NCBI GenBank assembly: GCA_037951105.1
Contig: JBAMJV010009106.1
Span: 174,320 to 238,319 of the forward strand
Direction: 5' to 3'
Source: Echinarachnius parma
Taxonomy: Eukaryota > Echinodermata > Echinoidea > Clypeasteroida > Echinarachniidae
DNA length: 64,000 nt
In this document: positions 13,302-26,209 of the stretch, in pieces
How the letters are laid out: each line of letters begins with the position of its first letter
How positions within the stretch are numbered: position 1 is the first letter of the stretch
Made by a program: the position numbers and the translations under genes
Notes under the pieces: model-generated
What the model was told of the DNA's origin: nothing
The model's input: only the letters and a program-made list of their open reading frames with translations
Database searches by the model: none

Positions 13302-14790
13302 ACCTCCCACAGTTCCGCTTCTCTTATCCCTTCCTCTCTACTTCGCCCCTCTCCCTCCCTCATTCTCCCTCCTCATTCCTTCTCCTACCTCCTTCCCCAT
13401 CGATCTACCTCCCACAGTTCGCTTCTCTTCTACCTTCCCCTCTACTTCGCCCCCTCTCTCTCCCTCATTCTCCCTCCTCATTCCTTCTCCTACCTCCCTT
13501 CCCCATCGATCTACCTCCCACAGTTCGCTTCTCTTCTACCTTCCCCTCTACTTCGACTCCTCCCCCTCCCTCATTCTCCCTCCTCATTCCTTCTCCTACC
13601 TCCCTTCCCCATCGATCTACCTCCCACAGTTCGCTTCTCTTCTACCTTCCCCTCTACTTCGCCCCTCTCTCTCCCTCATTCTCCCTCCTCATTCCTTCTC
13701 CTACCTCCCTTCCCCATCGATCTTCCTCCCATAGTTCCGCTTCGCTTCTACCTTCCCCTCTACTTCGTCCCCTCTCTCTCCCTCATTCTCCCTCCTCATT
13801 CCTTCTCCTACCTCCCTTCCCCATCGATCTACCTCCCACAATCCGCTTCTCTTCTACCTTCCCCTCTACTTCGCCCCTCTCTCTCCCTCATTCTCCCTCC
13901 TCATTCCTTCTCCTACCTCCCTTCCCCATCGATCTACCTCCCACAATCCGCTTCTCTTCTACCTTCCCCTCTACTTCGCCCCTCTCTCTCCCTCATTCTC
14001 CCTCCTCATTCCTTCTCCTACCTCCCTTCCCTATCGATCTACCTCCCACAGTTCGCTTATCTTATACCTTCCCCTTTACTTCGCCCCTCTCTCTCCCTCA
14101 TTCTCCCTCCTCATTCCTTCTCCTACCTCCCTTCCCCATCGATCTACCTCCCACAATCCGCTTCTCTTCTACCTTCCCCTCTACTTCGCCCCTCTCTCTC
14201 CCTCATTCTCCCTCCTCATTCCTTCTCCTACCTCCCTTCCCCATCGATCTACCTCCCACAGTTCGCTTATCTTATACCTTCCCCTTTACTTCGCCCCTCT
14301 CTCTCCCTCATTCTCCCTCCTCATTCCTTCTCCTACCTCCCTTCCCCATCGATCTACCTCCCACAGTTCGCTTATCTTATACCTTCCCCTCTACTTCGCC
14401 CCCTCTCCCTCCCTCATTCTCCCTCCTCATTCCTTCTCCTACCTCCCTTCCCCATCGATCTACCTCCCACAATCCGCTTCTCTTCTACCTTCCCCTCTAC
14501 TTCGCCCCTCTCTCTCCCTCCCTCTCTACTTCGCCCCTCTCTCTCCCTCATTCTCCCTCCGCATTCCTTCTCCTATCTCCCTTCCCCATCGATCTATCTC
14601 CCTTCCCCATCGATCTACCTCCCACAGTTCCGCTTCGCTTTTCCCTTCCTCTCTACTTCGCCCCTCCATCGCTCCCCCCTCCTCCCTCCTCATTCCTTCT
14701 CCTACCTCCCTTCCCCATCGATCTACCTCCCACATGTCTGCTTCTCTTCTCCCGTCTTCTCTACTTCGCCCCTCTCTCCCTCCCTCATTC
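13302..14790. repeat. Polypyrimidine minisatellite, unit about 106 bp
   Basis: About 13 copies of a CT-rich unit of 105-107 bp, each carrying CATCGATCTACCTCCCA, CTCTACTTCGCCCC and TCATTCTCCCTCCTCATTCC. Almost every base on the + strand is C or T. The unit length and lack of A-rich stops leave a 673-codon frame open (13209-15230), but its Leu/Pro/Ser repeat with no initiator context or domain is a by-product of the repeat, not a protein. Confidence 0.95.
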
Positions 14791-15017
14791 TCTCCATCTC
14801 ACTCCCTTGCTCCTCTTTCTCTTTCCTCTCTTGTCATTTTCCAATCCTCTGCGTCATTTTTTCATCAATATTTCTGTTTCGTTTTTACTTTCTCCTCGTT
14901 GCATATCTGCATCTCCCTCATGTTCATAGTCTTTACCCTCTAACCATAGATATATTTATGCCTTTCTATTGGTCCCTCTATATATTTCAATTTATCAATT
15001 CCTTTTACCTATCTATT

Positions 15018-15222
<205 letters not shown>

Positions 15223-15826
15223 ATAGATAAATGTATAATGTCTGTATGTCTTCTACATTATACGTACTTACCTGCACCTACTAATATTATTTATATTAGA
15301 TATTCATTTATTAATAGGGAAATACAAATATAATTGAGAAAACATTATTATCATGTTCTAAATGTTTGCTCCATATACTGGGCTTCATTTAGGCCTTATG
15401 TTTTGAATGTCTGAAGTATGAACTAAAACAGATACAAGAATAAACGAACTCACCTCAGGCGAAGCCATATGAGCAAATATAAACAAATATATATATGTTA
15501 TGATTCCTAGTAGCGGGAATTGATTATCCTGTTTTGCCAGTTTCATTCGTTACATCGACGCACACTGACCCTATTGATTGACGTATTTATACATATTCCA
15601 TAGATTTCTGAAGTCTGAACCTAAACAGATACTACAATACATTGAAGAATCCCTAACGAAGCCCTATGTCTATGGGCGAATATTTTGACGAAAAAATACC
15701 GAACCATAATAACCTTAATAATATATCAATCTATCAATATATCTATCGAACTATTTATCTATCTATCTATCTAAATATCTATCTTCCTTTCTTCGCTCAT
15801 TCATTCTTTCTTTCTTCGAATCTTAC

Positions 15827-15941
15827 CTTCTTGACGTTGAGCGCGTCTTTGAACTCATCGAGATCGATCTGGTTGTCAGCCCCGGCGATGGCGTTGAATC
15901 GCTTCTCCAACTTCGACAACCATTTCTCGTCTTTTTCTTGT
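15827..15941 (-). CDS. NOX5-like: NOX5-type NADPH oxidase, N-terminal EF-hand exon
   Basis: Internal exon of 115 bases. On the minus strand it follows a pyrimidine-rich acceptor (CCTTTTATAG, then ACAAG) and ends AAGAAG before a GTAAG donor (plus strand 15822-15826). It starts with one base that completes a split codon, then 38 codons reading QEKDEKWLSKLEKRF, NAIAGADNQIDLDEF, KDALNVKK. From memory this aligns well with the start of human NOX5 (RWLRWVTQQFKTIAGEDGEISLQEFKAALHVK when read through), including the unusual first EF-hand loop, which has Ile where the first Asp should be and keeps Glu at position 12. NOX5 enzymes are calcium-activated membrane flavocytochromes that make superoxide from NADPH and oxygen; only the regulatory N-terminus lies here. 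The next exon should start with a Ser/Glu-Phe-Phe-type EF-hand 2 sequence and must be at lower coordinates, which I did not find in this window. Confidence 0.8.
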
Positions 15942-18364
15942 CTATAAAAGGAAAAGAAGAGTAATAAATGAAAGACATTGCTTACCGGTAGTTTTTCTCG
16001 AAACTTAATAAATGCAGTTCTCCTTAACTAAAGCGTTTGGATCATGTGCATGTTTATTACTATTGTTTACAGTGAATATCTGTGACGGTAGATGCTTTGC
16101 CGCGAGATATCGATATAACAATATCAATAAAAACGCTTTCAGTTTAAACATGTTACATTTCAATTTCAAATCCATTTCTGCAGCTCTCGCCGACCATCTC
16201 TATCTTTTAGCTCTCGCCTTAAAATGCACTTCAGAGAAAATAAATAAGACAATGATAATGACAATGGAACATAAATAGACTGTATTATTCATTTTAATCT
16301 TTATTCCAATTCATAACAAATACAACAACATACAATATAAAACACAATAGCATATTATACAACATTTAGCAAGAATGGTACAAAATAAATACATTAGTTT
16401 TATAAACAATATTGTAAAAATGAATGGAAAAGGAGGCGTACGTGGAAAGCCAAGGGAAGGCTTGTAAAAGTGTACGACCCTACATTTTAAAGAACTTAAA
16501 AATATATATTGTAACACAAAATACTAGAGAGTACCAAAATACTGTATCATCGTCTACCAACACACACAATAACAAAATAAAAATCAATAATTTCCAATCA
16601 AATATTTTTTATATCGCCTTTTAAATGAGTTATTAAATTGAATATTAAAGTTACTAAAATCTAGACTATTCCAAATATATTATACTAAGTCGTACAGAAA
16701 AAAGACCATTCGTAAAGAATTATAATAGACGAATCGTAAACTATAAACGTTAACGATGTTTAACGATGTTGGATCGATTATATTCTCGCCAACCATGTCT
16801 CGACGTGAGCAAGTAATTCTGACACTTTGTTTAAGAAATTAAATTATAATAATAATAATTTTGTTTTTCCTCTCCTTTTAAATAATTTATTGGTGCCTTA
16901 TTCCATCGCCTCAATAATTTTACACTAAAAGCAATACATTAATTATTGATAAATCAAATGACATCACAGCCTCTTTTAAAAACATAAAGCAATGGTTATA
17001 TATTTTGATTTGGGCTTGAAAGTGGATTTGGGTTGGCCAATTGCCTTCTTAGCAACCGCTAGATCGCAACACATTGGCTTGCCTGACATTGCTTATAGAA
17101 CCATTACCAATGGCAATGAATATAGCTGTGACGCCACACTTTGGTACTCTGTGCATGTCTTTAGCTTCGCAGACTGGCTCTTACTCCAGTAACCATTTTA
17201 TATATCATATAGAGGATAAATCAAAATGTTCAAAACGGTCCTGTAACTTTGTCTCTTATTTCTTGCATTTATCATGGCTTGATAAAAGGGGAATAACATA
17301 ATTAATCCGAAATTGTAATGTCGTCTAAAGATATCATATCATTCACTGTATATGTTGATGTTTCAAATCAAAGCATTAACTGAACGTATTGTGTTTTCCA
17401 TTAAGGATATTCACATACATAACTTAATATTAATATAGAGATGTGAATTAACATGTTAACACTTAAAATACATTGGAACAAAAGCATGTAACAAACGAAT
17501 GGGTTTTCATAACTTAGCACTAAGATGGTTAATATACGTTGCAAGTCGCACTTACAAAATTGGTATACACGATCGCGTTGCCTATTCAAACGTCTTCTTT
17601 TCATTATGGGTATTAACCGTCTAATAACGTGGGTGGAGAAATTAGTGCGGTATAATTCAATAGTCCTTTAATGAATTGGAGCTCAGATGGTGTGAACTTT
17701 TAACACCTTCGTCTTGACCCAATTATTTATGCCAATTGCGAGAAAGTTAACCTATTCATGTCTCCGGTGTGCTATTTTTCTTCGTACTTTTTTTGTTCGA
17801 TAGGGGCACACAATCGTAAAACCGAATCAATGACATTTTCATGACTTGACAATAACAACGTACAAGAGAAGGAATCGCCGTAACCCTTATCGTCTTTGCA
17901 GCAAAACCTATCTCATTAGAAGTCTTGTCTTGTGTGCTATAAAGAAGGCAACCATTATTGCTCTCAATTAGTTTGTATTCTATTTTAAATCCTTTCAATA
18001 ACACTGTGTATTTTATACGCCTTTTCATCATAATCCAATTGTTGTATTATATAAATGATGGAAAAAGTCTGGAAAACCATAATCGTAATAAATGAGTAAA
18101 AGGATGTGAAAACATATTAGTGAATAGGAAGTTATAAAACCGTAACAAATTCTTCCAACAGACGGGAGCCGTTACAATCATCTTCTACCTTTTTTAGCAT
18201 CTGATCTGAATTATGATTATGTTGACCCACATGCTCATGATTTTACACGCAAATCAGATGTTTTTTCCCCCTAATATTGGCCCTTTTAAAAGTCTAAGGG
18301 GATGCATGTACCCCCCCCCCCCCCCCCCCTCCCATCCAACTCGCTTCGCACGCTTGTGTTCATT
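15942..18364. other. Intron of the NOX5-like gene, first part
   Basis: AT-rich intronic DNA lying between the two minus-strand exons. I see no exon or recognised repeat. An open plus-strand frame at 16992-17192 (66 codons) and short minus-strand open stretches over the same bases resemble transposon debris in composition but match no family I know. Confidence 0.5.
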
Positions 18365-18692
18365 CCAGGGGGTGCTTCACACATATTCTAAGATAAAATT
18401 AACTCTAAGTTGGACCTTACAATTATGGAAAGCCATTTGTAACCTTGGAATAAAACTTATTCAAAAGCACAAAGAATACAAGTATTTGAAACTTCCAACT
18501 AAAATTTATATCTCAATTACTTCAACAGTTCAAGGGTCCTTGATAATAACAAATATTACTGATTTCAATCAAAATGTATGCCTTTTAAAAGAACTGCTCC
18601 AACGATTTGACAAAGAAACTAACGGCTTTCCATAACAGTTAGTTCCAACTTAGAGGTAAGTTCAACTTTGAATCTTTGTGAAACACCCCCAG
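18365..18692. mobile_element. MITE with CAGGGGGTG ends
   Basis: Left end CCAGGGGGTGCTTCACA and right end (inverse) CTGGGGGTGTTTCACA. Beyond these, a block including AACTCTAAGTTGGAC is repeated in inverse orientation near 18640-18660. About 328 bp, no coding capacity. A matching end fragment is at 34180-34206. Just upstream, 18311-18329 is a C run. Confidence 0.7.
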
Positions 18693-19077
18693 GCGACGTG
18701 TAGCCGAACCAACGTCCCACTTGAGTAACAACATCTCTTTCCATTGTATTTCTTGTCTCTTTTCTAACCCCCAGTGTGGGAAAGGTAAACACATCCCTTT
18801 TCTCTTCTTATTCTGACTTCTGTACGAATGCAGTTAACTCTTTGCGCAAACTATTAAGGAATTGTCTAATCTCAACCTTAATCAAATACCACTTTCCCTT
18901 ACTACTGTATGTTCAGCGTAACAACACACTGACTTGTCTTGACTTTCATTCTTGCTTGTTGTGTATCTTCAACTTTGCAGCGTATCGTTAATTGACATCT
19001 CTTTTCGATTGATCTTATGTACACCAAAGCTCTACATGCTCTATTCTCGACACCGAATCAGAAACCACTGGGACACC

Positions 19078-19325
19078 GGGGCCCATATTCGTAAAACACC
19101 GCTAGCTTAATAGTTCCATGCTAAGTTTATCTTAAGTGATATAGTCTAGTGAGCAACAAACAGTTTTCTAGCCCCCAGCTATAGGCTTAGCTGAGTAAGC
19201 CTTATGTACCTACTAAGTTAACCCTAGTTAGCAACTAAAGTATCACGTGATTAATACTTACGCCACGTCATCAAAAATAGACTTAGTATGAAACTAAGAT
19301 GGCAGGCTTGTATGAATATTGGCCC
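19078..19325. mobile_element. MITE with GGGCCCATATTCGTAAAAC ends, copy 1
   Basis: Left part GGGCCCATATTCGTAAAAC, then CTAGCTTA and TTCCATGCTAAG; the right part carries the inverse themes (CTTAGTATGAAACTAAG, then TGAATATTGGCCC). A second copy is at 36495-36735. The interior is a run of short inverted CTTAG/CTAAG motifs. Confidence 0.65.
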
Positions 19326-19593
19326 TGTTCCCTTATTATACAGTCAAACTAGTGTATTGTGACTACGCAAAGTAAACAATAAAATGTGGCTACTGTTATA
19401 GACAGGTGACCTCTATATACAGCATTTATAACGTTGTTTGTCTATATGCATGGGATCACCTTTGGTGGCCAGGTTGGATGCTATAGAAAGGTGACCGCTG
19501 GGACAGGTATATCTATAATATATTGATATTCACTGAAAAATACCACCATTTTCCCGTTTGAATCCTTTCTATAAAATATTATAAATATAGCCC

Positions 19594-19750
19594 TCCTCAA
19601 TACCCCTCCATCCACCACCCCCTCCATCCCCCACCCCCTCTGTATCACACTTGGTTGATCCAAGGACTTTCTTATACCCCTCCATCCACCACCCCCTCCA
19701 TCCACCACCCCCTCTTTATCACACTTGGTTGATCCAAGGACTTTCTTATA
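19594..19750. repeat. Tandem duplication, about 76-81 bp
   Basis: Two direct copies of a block containing CCTCCATCCACCACCCCCTC followed by ATCACACTTGGTTGATCCAA and GGACTTTCTTATACC. The copies are nearly identical, so the duplication is recent or conserved by gene conversion. Confidence 0.85.
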
Positions 19751-20379
19751 CCACTTTGGTTCATCTGCGATTTACCTTTTTTCCCACCCTTTCCTCCTTT
19801 TTTCCTCATTTTTATTGATCAAATTAAAAGCAAAAAATCCCATCTTAGTGTTTCACCTATAGCCGTGACTCTAAACGAGCATTCTTTTTTTGGCTTTTGA
19901 CTCAGACACTGTAAGACGGCTTTCTAAAGTGTGGGCATGCAGTGAAGGGTGAAATTATTGTTAAGAGCTGAGAGTTTTAGCAAATCTTGCCTGCCAAACC
20001 CAAAAGAAACATCTTCTTTCTACAATTTGTTGTCATATTTTACCCATCCCAGACTATCAGTGCGCTCTTTACAAACGACCACAACGCTTGTACGTACTTT
20101 CACAATATCATTTCTCTATCGTCGACAAGAGCTACTGGGTAAGTTGGAAATAACTATCAAACACACTTGAGAATACCGCAAAACATGCAGTCTCATCTCC
20201 AAATCATACTTTTATTTGGTTTACCTATTTGTTTTGACTTTCAGGGCGCGTTTTACAGACGACCACCGTTTTCTGATTAGTTTTTCCAACTCGTGATCGT
20301 CGCCGGTCTCCTTCATGCCTGATGTCATCCACCACGGCTTGATCGAAGAAAAACGATGACGATGACGAAGTCATGGAAT

Positions 20380-21160
20380 CCTTGTTTTCAAATTAAATTT
20401 ATCTGCCCAGAATGCTTACATTATTTGTTAAGTTTATCTTCACATTCAATTTCAGATAGGTTATGACTTGCCATTGCTGGGTAGGTGCACAACTAAACAA
20501 AATGATAACGATGTCGATGATGATGACGCGGAAGTCTTGGACTATTTGTGTCTGAACAATATTCATCGACTCAGCAATGTGAAACTATATTTCTCCTTCA
20601 TTCAAACAACTTCTTGATTACAATGAATGTGTTGAAGTATAACAACAACAACAAACTGAGGCATTAATGTGTTCCTTTTCGCTAATAAACATTCATCTAA
20701 AGAGAATTCATATTTATCAAATAGCAACTTATCACGTTCATTTATAGCACTTTTCTATGAATCACTATTCACTTTAAGCAATTGACATGATTGAGGTTCC
20801 AAATATCTAGCACCGATACTTGTAGCATCTCCTTCGAGTCTTCGAACAACTCATTCAGGTTGATGCGATCCTTCTTTCCGACCAGTTTTCAAGTGTCTGC
20901 TTAGAAAACCGTTTCCAATGGTTACCACGATTTATAAAACCAACATCCTCCTTGTGGGGTAAATACTTGTTTTCTTTCGGTACTTCGCTAGAAATTATCA
21001 CGATTGTGATTGACTCGATAACGGCATAACTTCGAAAAGAGTTCCGAAGTTTATACATTTATTCTGACTTTGTATTGTTGAAAGTAGACCAGTAATGATA
21101 CCTATCGCACGATTAACCCAGTTTTCTTCCCCCAAATCGCGACAACAGAGGTACGTTTAT
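20380..21160. other. Intronic DNA, no recognised feature
   Basis: Includes an open minus-strand frame of 67 codons (20855-21058) of unremarkable composition with no known motif, and short GATGAC repeats near 20355 and 20515. Nothing supports an exon. Confidence 0.4.
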
Positions 21161-21171
21161 GATCTGGCAGT

Positions 21172-21780
21172 TAAAGGAGAACATTCGGGTATGCCCCCTT
21201 AAAGGTCAGGTCCAGGGGGGCAACGAAACAGGTGAATCCGTCCCCACGGTGCGTGAGGTAATTGCACTCAAAATCAAATTCAAAGTCAACGTTTCCTCGC
21301 TGCGACATGGAGTGTTGTCGCCTGCTGAGCTATTGGTAATCGACCACAGTTGAAAACAATCCTTCAAAAATTTCGCCAACAAATTAAACAAATGAATGAT
21401 GATGAGTTGGGCGAATATACCGGCGCGGCAGACTGAGTGATAGGCGGAGAGATGGATGGACAATCTATCTGGGCGCATCGCGATCTCTTCGTGTAACATG
21501 TGCACTCAGCGGACACCCTTTAATCAGCTATATCGCTGCGTAGCACCGGTAAAGGTAAAGATAACTGCGGTGACTTCGGTTAGTTACATGCTTTTAAGTG
21601 GCATCCCACTTTCGCTTGCATGTCTATCACATAGCCAATTACAGGCTTACATATCGATGCTTACCGTACAGACACCCCGATCGGCAGAAAATCTGACGTA
21701 TTCGCGTGCGCGCGCTCATTACGCACGCATCACAAACAAATTAAGCATTATCTCTTTATCACACAGATGTTAAGGCGGAA
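21172..21780. other. GC- and CpG-raised block in the intron
   Basis: About 600 bp with clearly more CpG than its AT-rich surroundings, containing TTAA-AGG starts at 21172 and 21198 and overlapping open frames on both strands (99 codons minus, 105 codons plus). Neither frame shows a motif I recognise. It may be a regulatory element or an unrecognised transposon. Confidence 0.3.
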
Positions 21781-21831
21781 TATATTTCAATCGAGTCATT
21801 GGTAACACTAGGGATATGGCAGTTTGGTAAC

Positions 21832-21893
21832 ACAGTCTTTGGGGGAGGGATGTATACGGTGACAGTCTTTGGGGGAGGGATGTATACGGTGAT
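21832..21893. repeat. 31-bp direct duplication
   Basis: Two identical adjacent copies of a 31-bp block containing GTCTTTGGGGGAGGGATGTA. Confidence 0.9.
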
Positions 21894-21936
21894 CTTACTT
21901 GAATACACGTATTATTTTTGTGCCAGGACATTCAAC

Positions 21937-22103
21937 CATGCAAGCGGATAACTTATTGATGGGATGTTGTTCCTAAAAAAAAAAGGAACATCTCAGGTGG
22001 TGAGGTGGATGTTGGTGACTTATTTTATGTGAAGAAAATATTTACATCAGTTTATTCCCTTTTTGTAGGAACAACAGCCCATCAATAAGTATCCGCTTGC
22101 ATG
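21937..22103. mobile_element. Small hairpin MITE
   Basis: The outer 35-40 bases on each side are inverted copies: CATGCAAGCGGATAACTTAT at the left and the inverse ATAAGTATCCGCTTGCATG at the right, continuing inward to TTGTTCCTA and TAGGAACAA. About 167 bp in all. Terminal duplication is not obvious. Confidence 0.75.
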
Positions 22104-23094
22104 CATTTCGCTTACCATTCAATAAATTCAGTAAAATATTTGTGTAATATGTAATACACAATTTTTCACATTGATAAATTTGGATCTATGTATATCCCGA
22201 CGGGAAAATAAATTGTTTATATACTTTCGTAAATCAATCACCGCTCGTATCACATCTAAGTTCTAATTCAATATTCTAAACATGAATATTACGCAGCCAA
22301 AAGCCTGCATGAATTAAATTTTTGATTTTTTAATCTTCTAATTGAGAGTTCCGATGCTCACAATGTCCGTCATTAACTCAGTAACCTACATAATGGGAAT
22401 ATGATGTGCCATGCGTTCTACAAATGGGAATGAGATGATTTCCAGGGCGATGAGTTTATAATTATAATATTCTCTATTAATAATACATATATATAGATTG
22501 TTCCCTATACATGTATATTCAAATTTCACCACATCAAAGAAAACAAATAAAACATTCATACTCCTGTTCTTCGCAACACGTCAACAAAAATTGATATCTT
22601 TAAATCATTAAAACAGACTTCAAAAGCTTTTCTTTTTAATTCGAAATTACAATCAATGACCAATACTCAATAAGAGAATAGGAATGCGAGTGCATATGAA
22701 CATAATGAAAGGTTGAAACAGATAAATGGCGCCATACAATATCATGTACAAGGTATAGACTGGTGGTCCGGATTGTTATTACCATCCTCATAAATTATAA
22801 TTTACTTCAGAATTCCTATTTTGATGGCTGTAAATACTTGGGATTTATATATTCATAATCATTTGGATGCTGCAAGGCCTATGTGGATCCTGCAACGTAG
22901 ACAGGCATGGACGTACACTACCGATATTACTTGACGGTGTGGACTATGTTTTGTTCATACCACGTGTTAATTGTCCATGCTCAGTCTATGCAAGATGCGA
23001 AACTATTATTCAGATCGTAAAAATTAACTTTATTTGACACAAAAGTGAAATGATCGGCTATGACTGCAACATGTTAAAATAATGACCAAGCGTG
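22104..23094. other. AT-rich intronic DNA
   Basis: No exon, RNA gene or named repeat recognised. Confidence 0.45.
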
Positions 23095-23300
23095 ACGCCG
23101 TGCGTGCGCGCATATGATCGTGTATACAGTAATCGCTTGCGCTCTGAGTCTTTTCGATGAGTATATTACCGTATAAATAAACGCCGCTCACAGTGCGTAC
23201 AAACATATGCGTAATTCATGCCCAACAGTTTTCCCGTGATCGCGATTTAGAGCGCAATATGGATTTAGACGCCACCGATATTGGAGATATACGTGTATAA
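23095..23300 (+). repeat. Low-copy repeat E, copy 1
   Basis: Shares with 26038-26205 the ordered blocks CGTGCGTGCGCGCAT, CAGTAATCGCTTGCGCTCTG, GTCTTTTCGAT, GATTTAGAGCGCAA and GACATTGGAGATAT-like ends. This copy also holds TATAAATAAACGCC at about 23172. A short reading, FSRDRDLERN followed by DIGDI, is conserved at the protein level in the second copy (FARNRDLERN, DIGDI), which hints at a former coding unit. I do not recognise the family. Confidence 0.6.
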
Positions 23301-23518
23301 TATACATTAGATTATCTAGATAGACTACAGCCCGTCGAGCACTACAAAATCACATGCGATCCCTCAGACATTTGTCAGATGGTTAACTGAATATGAATTA
23401 CAACAAGGCGAATGTGACGTTTATGAACTACGTAACCTCATTCGGTAGATAGATAAGTATAATATCAGCTGTATACACATATGTAATAATCACGTATATA
23501 TGTGCGCGAGTAAGGTAC

Positions 23519-23798
23519 CAGTGGCGGATCTACGGGGGGGGGGGGGGGGGGTGGGGGGGGTTAGGGGGTTTAACCCCCCCCCCCCCCCCCCCCTTGGGCT
23601 GCCAAGTGAAAATGTGATGTGGAAAACATCACTTACGGGGGTTCAAAATGGGTAAACCCCCCCCCCCCCCTTAGCAAAAAGACATCACTTACGGGGAGTC
23701 AAAATAGCAAAAGAAATCGCCGCTTCGCGGCTCAAAGACGATGCTCCGCATTGTCATTGGGTCAAACCCCCCCTTAGCAAAAGCTAGATCCGCCCCTG
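23519..23798. mobile_element. hAT-like MITE with G/C runs
   Basis: Inverted ends CAGTGGCGGATCTA and TAGATCCGCCCCTG, flanked by GTAC-like bases on both sides. The interior carries runs of G then C (23536-23593, 23658-23672) and a repeated ACATCACTTACGGGG block. CAGGGGCGGATC ends are typical of a widespread class of invertebrate hAT-type MITEs (family knowledge). Confidence 0.75.
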
Positions 23799-24854
23799 GG
23801 TACAGGTTATTGAATCAATAATTGATGTTCATTACTGATGACCGTCATGTATGCCACAATATCATGTACCATAGATATTATTCCATGTGGTTATTCTGAT
23901 ATTTCATCTGATATACGTCTCTGTAAAATCAGATAAATATCACCATTAACTTTATATGTTTTCCCCGAGGTAATATTTGAGACTTCAATCATACAACAAT
24001 TTCGATGTAAGATTTTGGGGAATGATATGTGAGATTCTGATAAAAAGGAATAATGTTTACCTAGTGAAAACAGAAAAAGCAATGTCTGGCTTCATCCTGA
24101 TCGTTCGCGTGAAGTATCTGAATTCGGATACATCTTGACTACCTTCGAAAGCGTCTATAGTATATACGCTTTAAAATTCGATCTTAAATATCTCCATAAT
24201 TAGGGACACATTCAAAAAAGCAAGACTCATTTCGCATTTCTCTTACCATAGGCCAAACAGCAAGGTACAAGAGAAGTGTGAAAGTTCCAATTTCATTTTC
24301 TTGAACTTTACAAAGTTAATGAATCACTCTAAGTACACAGTACAGAAAATTAGTAAAATAATTGTTTACTAAGATATACCCTCACACAGTCAAACCTGTC
24401 TTAATGGTCTACTTGTCTACAGCGGTCACTTTTCTTGTTTCGCTTAAGTGGTCACTTTGATACACATTTGCTCGACTGTATTCTGCCTCTGGTCCATGGA
24501 AGACCAGTAATGTCATGTTGGCATTCATGATTATTGGCTATCCAGGCTTTCGTTACAATTGTATAATAATGGTTTCGTTTTGTTTTATGTTTTGTTATCA
24601 ACAATAAATAAATTAAAAAAATATATACAAAATATAGATATATATATACAAACCAACTTCTTATCGTACAGACGGGTACACGGACTGGCAACTTGCAATC
24701 ATACATAATACATGTATAGTTGTATTTAACATCGATCGCATTTGAATAGTTAATAAAGTACTGCTGGGTTGCACAAAATATCCCGATATTGTTTTGTCTA
24801 ATTTCTGATATTAATGTAGGTATTAAAGTGATTCGTTTGCAATCTATCTGGAGA

Positions 24855-25250
24855 TTAAAGGCGCACCTGTAAAGTGTCTAACTCCACACAAATTACTTTG
24901 AGCTTCCACATTTCTTTTCTATCGTGTTGTTTAGGTCATGGTAAGAGAAGAATAAAAAAGCGTTAAATCTTTTCAAATGCCCCTTCAGTATGAAGATACA
25001 TGTATCTATAATTGATATTCATTGAGCACAAGAGCGTCTACAGACGGTCATAAACGTCATAAGCGTCATACTTTAAAATTAGTTGTAAAAGCTGATGCAA
25101 ATTTCCTGTTTTTTAACCAGAGAAGCCACGTTCTTTTTCAATGAAACTTTCACACATCATTCAGACATATCTTACAATGATTTTGGTATAGAATTGAAGT
25201 CTCAAATGTCATTTTGGGCAATATCTGACACTTTACAGGTGCACCTTTAA
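24855..25250. mobile_element. TTAA-flanked MITE, family F
   Basis: Left TTAA-AGGCGCACCTGTAAAGTGTC and right GACACTTTACAGGTGCACCT-TTAA: near-perfect inverted ends with TTAA on both sides, about 395 bp. It shares only the TTAA-AGG start with families A, B and D. Confidence 0.85.
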
Positions 25251-25338
25251 TTGCGTGTTTTGTGCTTGCATTATATGGCGGCACCTGAGTAGAGCTTAGT
25301 CTCTCTGTTCCGATGTAACAATAGAAGGGCAAATAATT

Positions 25339-25708
25339 CACACGAAAATTATTCCTAATTATTTTTGCCTTCCAAGCAAATAATTATTGTGGTCAAATAA
25401 TGTGAAACCCCTTTTAGGAATAATTGCACATTAATTTTCCGGAGAGGACGAGGGTAATACAAAATAACTGTTGTGACGTTTGAAAAGTGACGAGATTATT
25501 GTATTGCAAAAGCATAATATAGTTCACACGAAAATTATTCCTAATTATTTTGGCCTTCCAAGCAAGTAATTATTGTGGTCAAATAATGTGAAACCCCTTT
25601 TTAGGAATAATTGCACATTAATTTTCCGGAGATGAGGGTAATACAAAATAACTGTTGTGACGTTTGAAAAGTGACGAGATTATTGTATTGCAAAAGCATA
25701 ATATTATA
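25339..25708. repeat. Tandem duplication, about 184 bp
   Basis: Two direct copies, each running from CACACGAAAATTATTCCTAA to GTATTGCAAAAGCATAATA. They differ by a few bases and a short deletion. Confidence 0.9.
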
Positions 25709-26037
25709 TCCCACAAAATTATCCTAAATTACTCTACAAACATTTGACAAACAATTGATTTTGTTCTTTGAAATGTGTTTAATGAAAAGCTCTATTCTTA
25801 TATAAAGGCGCAAAATACACTTTTTCCTGAAATCTGAACTATCGATGCAAGTCCAATATTGTACGTATATGTTGCAATAAATCAAAATTTCGAGGCAAAT
25901 TTCGTAATCATTAAATCACAATAGTATGGAGAAGTCAGATACACACGGTGCATTTAGCGCCATTTGGAATTAAGCCATTCGTGTATGGACTTACGTCGGC
26001 TTTCCGCATCATGTTTGTTCTCACTTATAATTATGGC

Positions 26038-26205
26038 CAGCGTGAGACCGTGCGTGCGCGCATAGAATCCTGTCTACAGTAATCGCTTGCGCTCTGGGTC
26101 TTTTCGATATGCGTGATAGACTCATCGAACAGTTTGCCCGTAATCGGGATTTAGAGCGCAACTCCATAGACATTGGAGATATTTATAGATTACATTTGAT
26201 AATAC
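26038..26205 (+). repeat. Low-copy repeat E, copy 2
   Basis: Collinear with 23095-23300 but without the TATAAATAAA segment. See that entry for shared blocks and the conserved short reading. Confidence 0.6.
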
Positions 26206-26209
26206 ACAG

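Noticed and set aside
20230-20375. Minus-strand ATG frame of 48 codons (MTSSSSSFFFDQ...) ending at a GTAAAC, considered as an alternative first exon of the NOX5-like gene
   Set aside because: The frame hits a stop just before the possible donor and the phase does not fit the exon at 15827; no promoter elements seen.
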